A stretch of DNA of 64,000 nucleotides from Euphorbia lathyris (Eukaryota; Streptophyta; Magnoliopsida; Malpighiales; Euphorbiaceae): positions 104,064,807-104,128,806 of the forward strand of contig NC_088910.1 of assembly GCF_963576675.1 (NCBI RefSeq), in the 5' to 3' direction. Both the position numbers and the translations under genes were made by a program. Shown one piece after another: positions 45,817-57,239 of the stretch; within the stretch, counting starts at the first letter, position 1; the number at the start of each line of letters is the position of its first letter. The notes under the pieces are model-generated. The model did no database searches. It worked only from the letters and a program-made list of their open reading frames with translations, and was not told where the DNA came from.

Positions 45817-48214
45817 TTAGAAGGTAGAGGTGGAGAGAGGCATAGGGGGAAGGGATACATTCGCAAATCCTTCCAACATTCGTAGAACCATACTCATTGA
45901 AGGTCTATTTGAAGGATCCTCTAGAGTACACCAGATAGCTATAATTGCCCATCTGTCTATTCTCTCTTTATCAGATGCATCCTCCTCATCAATTTCAGCC
46001 AAAGCATCGATTTTCCCTTCTAGAAAATAATCGTAGACCAAGTCTATCAGTATTCCTTCTTCATCTTCAACTTTTGGAACATTCTTTCTGCAGTAGATTA
46101 TCTCCAATAACATCACACCGAAACTGTAGACGTCCACTTTAGCTGTAACTGCTGAACTTCTGAACCATTCTGGAGCTACGTATCCTTTTGTTCCTCTGAT
46201 ACCTGTCAAAGTTCGACTCTGATTCAACTGTAACAATTTTGCTAATCCAAAATCAGAAATCTTGGCAGTATAGCATTCATCCAGAAGTACATTTTCAGGC
46301 TTGATATCACAATGAATGATTGGAACTTCACACTCTTCATGTAGATACGCAAGCCCTCTTGCGATCTCTAATGCAATTTTAGCCCTTATATTCCAGACAG
46401 GTTTTGGATTTCTGAGTAGAAAATTTGCTAATGTACCATTAGTCATGAAGGGATAAATCAGAACACAGTGTGGTCCCTCTTCACAGAAACCCAGCAATCG
46501 GAGAAGATTCTTGTGACATGTCTTTCCAATCACTTCCATTTCGGTTTTAAATTCCCTTTTAGCTTCTTGGGCTAACTTATCCAACTTCTTGACTGCAACC
46601 GCATTATTCAATCCAAAGTTTAGGTTGCCTTTGTAAACAATTGAAGAAGAACCTCTGCCAATTTCTTCCCTGAAATTATCTGTTGTTTCCTCCAGTTCTT
46701 TGTAACTCAACACGAGCAGATTTGTTTCCGCAAGGACAGGAACTTGATCAATTTTTTTTTATTTCCTGTTGCAAAAAAGGAAAAGAATCGAGGAAACTGC
46801 GATAAGGAGTAATGCATTGAGAACAAGGGAGGCACTTAGTGACTTTGATGAGACAGGCAGGGCTAGGATTGACTCAGTATTGCCCTTGTTTGTACAGGCA
46901 GGACTAGGAATTTTTATAGTAGCAGCTTTTCTAACTCTGATGAGAGCCATTGACCAACCGGTTTCGAGTTTTCCATTTGAAAGAGGTATTTTTTTTCTTC
47001 CAACATGTCCTTGAGCGACCATAAATGGCAATGTCACAAAAGCAATCTTTCAAGCAAGAAGTTGTGCACTCTGCTTCAGTATAGTTGGGTAGACTTTCAT
47101 AATCCCCGGATGGCCAATTCATGTTCTGAAGGCGATGAAATTCATATGAATCTTCTAGATTAATAAATTCATCATCAACTCCACATGCACGGGGAAAATT
47201 CGGTATGCAGTCTCCGAACTGGTTATTTTCATCCATAAATGAATACCCAGGTGGGCATTTACAAGTAGGCCTTCCATCAACCATGTTGCAGTAGCTATTA
47301 TATCCACATGAACCACTTCCAAGCCTATTGCCTATAGCAGAACAAACATCTCGAGGAAGGTATTGCACAATTGACCAGCTTTGATTACTGGTGGCTCCCC
47401 TAGGATACGCATATACTGTGAAAACTCCAGTATAATCAAGTGTTGCTCGATAATAGTTTGCAGCTACACTTGGCGGTACTGCTATGTTCCCCATCGTCCA
47501 TGAGAGCGCGACTCTCTCGCCATTTGTGTTAATCAAGAAGATATCAGACGATCCGTTGAAAACCAGCTGATTCACAGATCCAGATTGATTGCCACTTACA
47601 TAATAAGATCCATATTCTAATTCAGTTGGCCAGGCAACTGGACTGAGTTCTAGATTACCATCATTCGTGAAGAAAAGCTTGAATCTTCCTCTCGAGAAGT
47701 TTGTTTCTGCGAATCTAGAAAACAAAACGTTGCTAGATTCCAGTGTTTGAGATGGTAGGATAGTCTCTTTAGGATTCTTGAAGCTCTCCCATAGATTAAT
47801 AGAATTGCTATCAACAAGAACAAAGTTACCTGTATCCAGCATGGAACCATAAGAAACAGATGCACCTTGGCTGACTTGTGCATTCCATATTAGTTGGCCA
47901 TTAGGATCGGTAAGAGCTAGGCTGTTTGCAGTAAGCTCAATCCTTGATCCTCGCGGGGCAGGATTATCGCCATTTGCATACCAGGTGATTGTTTTATCAG
48001 GAATTTTGTCAAACCAGATTGCAAGCAAGAAGAGGTCATCTGTATTTGGAATTCTTTGAAAACCGAAAGCAAAGTCTCTGGAAGGTGAAAGCCATGGCAA
48101 GCTATTATCAATTGCAAGCAATGATGAGTTCAATGTTATGTTCTGCTGGGCAGAAAGTGAATGTAGCAGAAACAGGATAAGAAAAACCAGTTGAGGGAGT
48201 GCCATGGAAGCCAT
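45817..48214 (-). pseudogene. G-type lectin S-receptor-like serine/threonine kinase (two lesions)
   Basis: The ATG at 48214 starts a signal peptide (residues 1-23, hydrophobic LVFLILFLLHSLSAQQ). A B-lectin region spans about 38-150, followed by an EGF-like Cys cluster (about 291-346) and a PAN-like region (about 354-408). At 46989-46996 a run of eight A (minus strand) shifts the frame; one base fewer would keep it. The shifted frame continues to a membrane segment (LVLNALLLIAVSSILFLFC). A TAA at 46759-46761 follows directly. The kinase domain then runs in frame to 45817: VAVKKL, IIHCDIKPENVLL, DFGLAK, APEW. HCD instead of HRD marks a non-RD kinase, a class common among immune receptors. The P-loop is GRGSSS rather than GxGxxG. 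Such proteins sit in the plasma membrane. Intronless, with only two lesions; error in the A-run is possible. Confidence 0.9.
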
Positions 48215-49064
48215 AGAAGTTGGTGGTGATAGAGTTGTGATTAATTAAGGGAAACATATAAGACATCAAGTCTTCCTTGGAAATTTCTTGCAGGATGATT
48301 TAGATGACCTGATTAAAACATGTGGACCGTATTTGAATGGTAATTGGAAAAGCAATGTTACACTTGATGCTAAATTTGATGGAACATTTTCCAGATGGAC
48401 CACATGGATATTAATGCTACACCCTACTTTTCACTAATTGATTTATTTCTTTAAATGCTAATTCTGAAATTGAATAGTTGATGTTGAAAGTGTTGCTAGT
48501 TAAGGTTAGTTTGAGTGGTTAAGAGTTTCAAGCCGTTTAAATTAGAGTTCAAAACCTTGTATATGTTCCAAATGTGAATGGAGAGATGATCCACTTAAAA
48601 AAGTGTCCGATGAGTTTTGAATCGATTAATCAACTTTTTTGTATTGCTAGCATTCTTTACTCTAATCCCTTTCTCCTCATTGGAAAATGATTGGTGTAAA
48701 GAAAAAAAATGTACAAATATTGTGTTTTTATTGATAAGGTCAAATAGATTGGGATTATAGTAGACCTAATAAGGTAGCAACCACAAATTACAATCCACGA
48801 AGTAATACATGCTTGGATCAGGACTTCATTTATTGTACCATAGCGATTCAAATCGTACGATCGAAATCGAGTTGGCTCCATTTCAAGCCAATTCTATAGG
48901 TTGAATCTAAACTGATTAGGAATGAATCTAAACCGATTATGGGTAAATGTTGTACACCACGTATGTAATTTACCCCAATTTATAGTAATTTTCCAATTCT
49001 ATATTTCCATACTTTTCATTGACTAGTGTGAGAATCAAAATATATTATAATTCCATCTTGGTTG
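48215..49064. other. upstream region of the receptor kinase and flank
   Basis: The first 190 bp (to about 48405) are shared with the kinase remnant at 18116-18263, so they probably hold its promoter. The rest has no gene or clear element. Confidence 0.5.
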
Positions 49065-49069
49065 ATATG

Positions 49070-49485
49070 TGATATCATGCAAAATGACATCATACGGATG
49101 ACGTCAGCACTACTCATTTTGAGATTAAAGATCACATGTAAAGGAGCCAGTCCAAGGGCATCATCAAAGGCTTCGGCTTCCTCTGATAGGGGAACATTCG
49201 AGAATCCTTAGATTCCTTATAGGACACGGACATATTCAAATTATAAGGATTCCTAATCAATGGAGGACTTAACCTGTATAGACACAAGACACGCTACGTT
49301 AACTATTATCCATAACTAGTCCATACTTTTCAATCATTCCTAAATAAAAAAACTCACTTAGACATCAGAGCGGGTCCGTCAAACTTTAGCCCCGTCTGAC
49401 ATCCGATTATGTTTTACAGGTTAATACGACTGATGATTGCCAAGACAATTTGGACACGTATACAAGTTCAGATACATGGTTATCA
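49070..49485 (+). repeat. 5' LTR of the second Tat-like element
   Basis: It starts TGATATCATGC and ends CATGGTTATCA. TTGGTGTCGTGAGCA follows, a likely primer site. It lacks about 45 bp found in the 3' LTR, including the CTATATAAAAAC TATA region present near 56798. Confidence 0.9.
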
Positions 49486-49530
49486 TTGGTGTCGTGAGCA
49501 TGGACTGATAAATCAGATCATGCAGATATG

Positions 49531-52360
49531 GATGCATCCAGTCGAGTTCAATCAGAGATTCATCGGAATCAGGATGAAGAAGTTAATTAGGAAGAAGAAC
49601 ACCAAGCTCAGCTTGATCCTCAATACCAACTTCTAGCGGAAGAAGTTTCTCGAAGGTTTAGTCAGAATCTGGTAGCGATGCAAAAGGAGATGGACGATGC
49701 AAAAGCGGCTCATGAAAATGAGATGATCGACCTCAAGCGTCATTTGCAGAAGGTGAATGAAGACCTTCGAAATAAGCATATTCATACCGCTGAGTCCAAT
49801 CGAGAATCCCCTAAAATCCCAAAGTTGCATTCTCGAAGCCCTTCTCTCACTAAAAGATATTCTCGATCAAGGAATCCTCCCCGATCTAGAGAGCACAATA
49901 GGAGTAGGCATTGATCCCCCCTCAAAACCCTTAGGCAATCGACATAAACATCCGGAGATAAATAAGCTAAAAGTAGAGAATGAAACGCCACTCAGCAAGC
50001 ATGATATATTTGAGCTTCTTAGCAAGGAGGCGTTAGGCAGACCTGACCCACGTGATGGATATTCGGCCCTATCTAAGACATGTACATCTTTGTTTGAAGA
50101 AATCCAGCGTCAGCCGATGCCTAGGGGATTTCAGATTTCTACTTTCAGCCAATATGACGGCACTGGAGATCCCGTTACACACGTCAAAAACTTCTGAAGA
50201 ATCATAAAGGCCACCACAGCAACAGATGTAATGCTTTGCCACCTCTTCCCAACAACCCTAGAGGAATATGCACCTTTCTAGTATGTGCAACTTCTTCCTG
50301 AATCCATTTATAATTTCAATCAAATGGCCGATTCATTTGTAGATCACTTCGTCACTTCAATACCGGAGGGGAAAACCATGCAAGATGTTAACCGAATGCT
50401 TCAAGCTGAGGGAGAATATTTGGCCCAGTTCATACAAAATTTCCAAGCACTGGCCATCCGAATCAAAGAGTTCAGTGTTAGGGGGCTATTGATGCCATGG
50501 CGGGTTGATGCGTATAAAATGTATACGTGCTTTTTAGCGCAAGTGCACTCTATCGTACCAAGTAATACAGTATACTTACGTATAAAGATTTATACCACAT
50601 GGATTTCGTACAATGATTAACTATCCACAAATTTTTGAAGTATAAACAATTGGATTACAGAGATTTTGGTTGTTTATAATGACGAAAAATTTTGTTCAGT
50701 GGAGTAAAACACTAGGGAATTGGGTTCACTTCCTAAGTTTGAGCCAATGAAATCTATTGAAATAAGACACCGAAGAGAAATTCGTGATTTTAAAGATGGT
50801 GATTTCTAAAAAAAACTCGGTGCTAAGACCTAAGACCACCTCGTTCTATTTCTTCACTCATATTTACTTAACCGGACTAATGGTCACTTAAATACGACAA
50901 GAAAGCTTTAAGTTCAATGAAAAATCCTAGTAATGAAGTGCTAAAAACCACATCGATTTGCTATCGAGTCTAAGAATGTAGTTTTCCGTTAACCTCTTAT
51001 TACTATGGTGAGTAAAAAGCAATTAACTGAAATATGGATTAAGCTTATGTTCTTAGTTCTTTTAAATCGAATTCCTTCCGGGTGTATATCTAATAGACTT
51101 CTAACTTGACTCAAAACATTAGAAAGATTCCCATCATCCCTATTAGGGAAGACTTAGTTCATGGTCATTGGGGAAACAAAACTTGAAAGAAAGTGAAATA
51201 AAGTAAAACTCATTGAAAGTAGAAGATGAAGAAATGGAAGATGAACAAACTTTTGATTGAATATGAAATCAACTTACAAAACTAAAAAGAAATGACTTTG
51301 AAACAAGAAATTGTACTTAAGAACTACAAAAATCAATTAAACTAGAGTATTGACAATGGAGAAACTATGTAAAAAGGTGCAAAAGGTGTGAAAAGTGTTT
51401 CTTCTCTTCCAAAATCTCATCTATTTATAGGCTAAATCTTGCTCCAATCAAGATGATAATCTGAAATTGATGAGTAGTAGCCTCTAAAATACTGAATTTG
51501 TGCATTCAATATCCTTGAGAAGTTCAATTGAAGAGAGATATGGGCTTACATAAAGAAGAGGAGCCGCCCGGTGCAAGTTGCTGAAGACAGCAGGTCTCGC
51601 CAAGACCTGCCCCTGAAATTGGACTTTTTGGGTCCATTTTGGGAGGTCTCGCCGAAACCTGCCCCTGGAACAATTCCAGTTCTGTTTCCAGTCTATTGCA
51701 ACGCTTTGTGCGAATCTGTTGCAATAAGCTCAAATTGTCCAAGAATTGTCGTTTTGCTGTCTTTTCACGGAATGCATCCTCGTTCTTGCCCTGTAACTCA
51801 CTCGGATAAATTGTCAATCTCGTGAGGGTGTGTGAGAGTGTAAAAAAAAACTAAAAACTCGTGAATTAAATTAAAATTATATGAAGGTGTGTGAAATTGT
51901 GAATTGAAGTGAACTTTAACAAAAATTAATACTAAATTAATAAAAAGACACACAAATAGACGAAATTATGACTCCATTTTACTGTGAAAATGGATGGCAA
52001 CACGGGTAATTTTTGAAGTCGCACGCTTCATCAAAGCATTATTACATCCAGACCGGGAGATTTCTAGGAGCTTATGAAATGGCCTCGAAGCTATACTCGA
52101 TGGGATGAGCACAAGCCGAACCCTTTGCTTATAAAAGGTTCAGCCCTGGTAGTGACAAGCCATCTAGAGATAAAGATCGGAGAGACTGAAGTTCACAAAA
52201 GCCTCAGGAGTGGAGGGATAAGCCACAACTTGCCTTTAACACTCCCAAGAAAGAGATGCTCTTTTAGGTAGAGGATACCAAGATGAGAATAGAGTATCCA
52301 CCAAAATTCAAAAAGGATTGAAGCAATGAAAAATACTGTCACTTTCATAAAAGTGAAGGG
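49531..52360 (+). pseudogene. gag of the second Tat-like element, split by a solo LTR
   Basis: Coiled-coil N-terminus (MQKEMDDAKAAHENEMIDLK, 49678), an R/S-rich stretch, then the capsid core ISTFSQYDGTGDPVTHVKNF, FVDHFVTSIPEGKTMQDVNR and FIQNFQALAIRIKEFSV. At 50505 the frame meets the solo LTR. It resumes after 52002 with VARFIKALLHPDREISRSLY. Several stops and frame changes are present. Confidence 0.8.
50506..52002 (-). repeat. long solo LTR (about 1.5 kb) inserted in gag
   Basis: The ends are TGATGCGTATAA and GATGGCAACA (TG...CA). An exact 5-bp target duplication CGGGT flanks it (50501-50505 and 52003-52007), and the gag frame is continuous across the junction once the insert is ignored. 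A minus-strand TATA-like CTATAAATAG near 51420-51432 suggests minus orientation. The length fits LTRs of Athila-type gypsy elements, but the family is inferred. No internal retrotransposon DNA is present. Confidence 0.8.
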
Positions 52361-52639
52361 CATGAAATAGAGACCGTAGAAAGTTGATCACAAAGTTAGA
52401 AAAATTGGCCGAAAGCGGCAAGTTGGATTTGTTCCTCAAAAGGTACGAAGAAGAGACCAAGAAAGACAAAGAGAAAAAGCAGGATGGTCGGACCCCCCGA
52501 CGCGTGATTAATGTAATTACCAGAGGTCCCCAGACTAAAAGAAAACGAGAGGAAAATGCCTCGATTGAGCGAGTAAAGGAGCATCGGTCAGACTTTTAGT
52601 TTGGCAACCTAATAGATAAACCCGATAAATGGCACGACG

Positions 52640-54228
52640 TCGTCTTGGTGATCAAAATGTTAATCGCAGACTTCAAGGTCCAAAGAGTTTTTATCAATAG
52701 AAGTAGTTCAGTTAACATCATCACTCGTAAGGTTTTTGGAAGCCTTGATGTTGGGGCGGACAAATTAACTACCGACACGGCTCCTTTGGTCGGGATCAGT
52801 GGCCACACCGACCCACTACTGGATAGTATTCAATTATCTATTGAGATTGGAGTCTTCAGACCTAAGTGGTGAGGCAATGTGAAATTCATCGTGGTACACA
52901 CCATTCTTCCGTATAATGCCATCCTAGGGTGACCACTTCTATCTAGATCGGCCGAGGCCTTATCCATTAGGCATTTGGCATGGCATATACCAACGGAGGA
53001 TGGTATGGCTATTGCTCAGGGAAATAAGTTGGTGGCACATCAAACCTATATAACGTCTCTAAATATGAAGCCGCATGTAGAAGATAAGCGTGAAGAGGAA
53101 AAGGAGACGGCCGAACCTATAGGGTCTTTGGAGACGGATTGGTTAGTCGAAGGTAAATCAATTCATATGGCCGAAGGGCTATCCTGGGCAATCAAATCTG
53201 ACATAACTCAATGTCTTAAAGATAATATTATTGCTTGGTGTCCTTCAGACGTAACATGTATTTCTCCCGGATATAATGATGAATTCCCTCAACATAGACA
53301 AGTCTATAAAAGAGATATGTCAAAAAAGGAGGAACAAGGGACCAGAGCATCAGAAAATAATGAGCGCAGAAGTCAAGAAGCTATTAGGCTATAGCATATT
53401 GAGCCCATTCAATATCCAAAATGGAGTGCCAACGTGGTGTAAGTCAACAAAGCTAATGGCAAGTGGTGACTTTGTGTTGACTTCACCGATCTCAACAAAG
53501 CTACAACAAAGGATTCACAACCTTTGTTGTGTATCGATACACTCATCAATTCCACGACTGGGTATGCGATTTATTCTTTGGGAGATGTGGCACATGGGTA
53601 CCACCAGATTTCCATGAATCTGGAAGATAAAGAAAATGCGAGCTTTATCACTCATGAATGTACGCACTATTATAAAATCATGCCCATTGGGTTAAAAACT
53701 GCACGGGCATCATATAAGAGGCTCGTCAATGAAATCTTCAAGGATCTCATCGGAGACAAAATAGAGGTATACGTTGATGACATGATCATCAAAAGCCGAA
53801 CCAAATAAGAGCATTCAAAAGACCTACAACTAGTCTTTAATACTCTTAAGCAGTACAACCTGAAACTAAACCCTGAAAATGCACCTTTGGTGTAGAACAG
53901 GAAATTTTTTAGGCTTTATGATAGAGGTGTGCATTGGTACAAAACCGAACCGAACAAAAAAAAAACAAATATCGAAATGATCAAAATAATTCACATCAAT
54001 ACCAAACCGAATAATATACAAAACTGAACTGAAATATACGGTTTGGTTTGGTTTTAACCGAACAAATCGAATTAAGTTAAAAATAAAAAATAAAAACCAC
54101 TATATTTTCTCATTAAATTTACATCAACAACAAAAATTGAAACACTTTCAAAATATATCTATATTGGGTTATTATCTCAACAATAACAATAAAACTTAAA
54201 CTTGTAACATCAAATATATGTATGTATG

Positions 54229-54265
<37 letters not shown>

Positions 54266-55450
54266 AAAAAATTTGTAATTTAGTGCGGTTCAATTTTTTT
54301 TACATTTTTCTGTTTGGTATGCGGTTTAAACCGAACCGATGCACACCCCTACTTTATGATCTCTCAAAGAGGTATTGAGGCCAATCCTGACAAGATTCAT
54401 GCTATAATCAACATAGAGCCACCCAGAAAGCTTAATGACGTGAAGAAGCTGAAGTGTAAGATCATTGCTTTAGGAAGATTCATATCCCGTTCAACAAAAA
54501 GATGCTTACCATTCTACAAAAGTTTGAAAGGAGTGTAAGACTTCCAATGGACAACAGAATGCCAGAAATCCTTTGAAGAACTGAAGAAATTCTTGTCAAG
54601 TACACTACTCTTAAGCCGACCAATAGCTAGCGCAACTCTCTTCCTTTACATCTGCGTAACAAATGAATCTATCGGAACCGTCCTGATTAGGGAAGAGGGG
54701 GAGAACAGTTGCCAGTATATTATGTCAGTAGAGTCCTAAGGGACATAAAAACCTGCTATCCTAAACTGGAAAAGTTGGCATTCGTTGTAGCAATCACAGC
54801 TTAGAAGCTTCAGCCTTATATTCAAAGCCACCCCATTGTAGTTCGAACATATATGCCTCTTCAGAAAATCCTCCAACGTCTTGAGTTGCCTGGAAGATTG
54901 GTAGAGTGGACGCTGAAGCTAGTAGAGTTTGAGGTCACTTTCAAACCAATGAAGGCCTTTAAAGCTCAAGCACTAGCATATTTCTTAACTGAAATCTCGA
55001 ATGAAGCACGTGAATCAGCTCTATCTCAAGAGATATGAGAGGGTTTTGTAGATGGTAGCTCGAGCAGCAAAGGTGCGGGAATATGCATTTTTATAAAAGG
55101 CCCCAAAGGTGTCCTCTTAAAATACGCAGCAACCCTCACTTTCCCATCCACCAATAATATAGCAGAGAAGCTTTAATCCAAGCCCTTAACATACTAAAGG
55201 TGATTCGACTAGGTTGAGCCATCATCAAAAGTGATTCGAAATTAGTAATCAACTAATCCACTAGTGAGTAAAGTGCCTTGAAGGAAACTATGAAAGCATA
55301 TTTGCATATGGTAAAAGAGCTCTTCGACGAAGCCAAATCAGACAGAAGGAAGGTAGAATTACAAAGAATCCCTAAGGAGCAGAACGATAAAGCTAACTCC
55401 TTAGCAAAGATGGCAGCTTCTCCTTCGACAAACATATCCAAAACAAAGAC
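52640..55450 (+). pseudogene. pol of the second Tat-like element: protease, RT, RNase H
   Basis: Protease at 52645: the active-site Asp-Thr/Gly-Gly-Ser-Ser has become INRSSSVNIITRKVF, so it is dead. Reverse transcriptase: GYAIYSLGDVAHGYHQISMN, MPIGLKTARASYKRLVNEIF and the catalytic YVDDMIIKS (53770s). It is then split at 53921 by a hAT MITE and resumes with MISQRGIEANPDKIHAIIN (54356). RNase H at 55030-55440: FVDGSSSSKGAGICIFIKGP and later NDKANSLAKMAA-like residues, with many stops. No integrase was found downstream. Confidence 0.85.
53922..54351. mobile_element. hAT MITE in the reverse transcriptase
   Basis: The TIRs are TAGAGGTGTGCATTGGT and, reversed, TAGGGGTGTGCATCGGT. A perfect 8-bp target duplication CTTTATGA flanks it (53914-53921 and 54352-54359). 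It contains a (TATG)n(TA)n(TG)n microsatellite at about 54215-54266. Confidence 0.95.
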
Positions 55451-55479
55451 GGTTTGAAATTCTTGTTACTATAAGGCTT

Positions 55480-55930
55480 GTCCGAAACAAAAGTTGGAAG
55501 ATTGGTAGGAAGTTTAGAAATCCAAAAGGAATCGTCATTACCCCTCACAGTATGGGTCTAGAGATGCTGAAACAAAGGACCGGTCAACACGAAGTTCAGA
55601 TCCTCGCATACTTTAACTAAGCCCAAAAGGTTTAAACAGCCATTCGGTGACAACTGTGTCGGGCATATCTCCAGCTCTTCTAGAACATTCAATACGTTGT
55701 CAGAGAAGCGGACATGAACCCCATTTTCCAGAAAAATCCAGATAACCTTTTAGGACGTTTGTTATTTCCTGGTCAGGGGTTAGAACCGTAACCTCCAGAT
55801 GGACGAATTCTGAATGACGGGACACTAACTTCATTAAAGAAAGCTCATCCATGGTAGAATCATGGTCATGGTTTGAGATTTCTTACCTTTCTCAACCGAT
55901 GAACTCTTGCAACCCATTAAAGAGAAAAAC
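55480..55930 (-). pseudogene. possible antisense ORF remnant of the second Tat-like element
   Basis: Minus-strand translation from about 55917 gives MGCKSSSVEKGKKS and later SLMKLVSRHSEFVHLEV, with stops further on. Its position between pol and the 3' LTR is like the antisense gene of the first Tat element, but I cannot show homology. Confidence 0.35.
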
Positions 55931-56558
55931 AAGAAGAAAACAGAAAAAAGAAATCGACAACTTACTCAAATAGGATATCAACTACTTCTGCGAGACAAAA
56001 AAAAATACAGAAAGCAAAGAAAAAGGTAAAGTGCCTTGTGGAATCTAGAAAGCATATAGGTCTCAAAACAGGCGAAAAGAAGAAGCTAAAGTGCTCTGTA
56101 ATCAAAGAAACATCTAGGTCTCCAACTGACAAAAAGAGAAAGTGAAGAAAGAAGATTGAAATGCTTTGGAATAAAAAAAAAGCTGATAGGCCCTCAACAA
56201 TCGAAATATGGTGAAAAAGATAGAAAGAAATAAGGTGATCTTATGTAAAAAGGAGAATGGGCGCAGATAGAAAATGAAGAGATGACGAGAAGGTGAAAAG
56301 GCAAGGCATTTAAAGCTTCTCATCATTAGAGCTCCAATCAAGCATTTCCCCATAAAACAAGCCGTGAGCACAAAGCTTTATATCAAATAAAAGAAAGACA
56401 CTTCAGCCATGCATGGAGCAAATTACTCGGAAGTATTCAAGTACAAATAACATGGGATCATTCATAAAAAAAGTTCTCTTTGATAACCTTTATATCCTTA
56501 AAAGTATAAAATCCCGAAAGAATGTCTAAGAGTCAAAGAGGGGATGGGGTAGGGCATC

Positions 56559-57019
56559 TGATATCATGCAAAATGAGATCACACGGATGACGTCAGTACC
56601 ACCCCTTTTGAGATTAAAGACCATGTGCAAAGGAGCTGGGCATCATCAAAGGCTTCGGCTTCGGCTTCCTCCAACAGAGGAACATTCGAGAATCTGATAT
56701 GAAAAAGGATTCCTCCCAAAACTTAGATTCCTTACGGGAAATACATATTCAAATCATAAGGATTCCTAATCAATGAAGGACTTAACCTAAAATCCCTATA
56801 TAAAAACATGTATAGATACAAGATACGGTACGTAAACTATTATTTCACAACTAGTCCATACTTTTCAATTATTTCTAAATCAAAAATTGACTTACACATC
56901 GGAGTGAGTTCGTCTGACTCTAGTCTCGTCTGACCTTCGATTCTATTTTATAGGTTAATACGACTGAGAATTGCCAAGACGATGTGGAAACGTATCTAAG
57001 TTCAAATACACGATTATTA
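56559..57019 (+). repeat. 3' LTR of the second Tat-like element
   Basis: It starts TGATATCATGC after the purine-rich AGAGGGGATGGGGTAGGGC and ends CGATTATTA, so the final CA is now TA. A TATA-like CTATATAAAAAC lies near 56798. Confidence 0.9.
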
Positions 57020-57239
57020 ATATGATTTATTTTATAAATTTAAATTATATATTTTTTAATAATATTTTATGTTCAATATGGTAAATATTTAATATAAATT
57101 AAATATTATAAATTTGAATCGAATTTTATAATTTGATTTACAACTCATAATCTACATAAGGATTTCTATTCACGAGTCCAATTCCGGTTTGATAACTATG
57201 CTCCAATCCCCTTTTCCTTTTAAAGTTTTGGCAAAAAGC

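Larger units (their letters stand above)
49070..57019 (+). mobile_element. second Ty3/gypsy Tat-like retrotransposon, with nested insertions and deletions
   Basis: The element is 7,950 bp with an exact 5-bp target duplication ATATG (49065-49069 and 57020-57024). Order: LTR, gag (split by a solo LTR), protease, reverse transcriptase (split by a hAT MITE), RNase H, an antisense remnant, polypurine tract, LTR. The integrase region is missing, so an internal deletion is likely. Without the 1,497-bp and 430-bp insertions it is about 6 kb. Confidence 0.93.

Noticed and set aside
45817..46713. Stand-alone kinase gene starting at 46713
   Set aside because: The frame begins with GTG and continues upstream in frame to the TAA behind the membrane segment; it is the end of the receptor kinase gene.
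54215..54266. TATG/TA/TG repeats as a separate element
   Set aside because: A microsatellite inside the hAT MITE; no sign of independent function.
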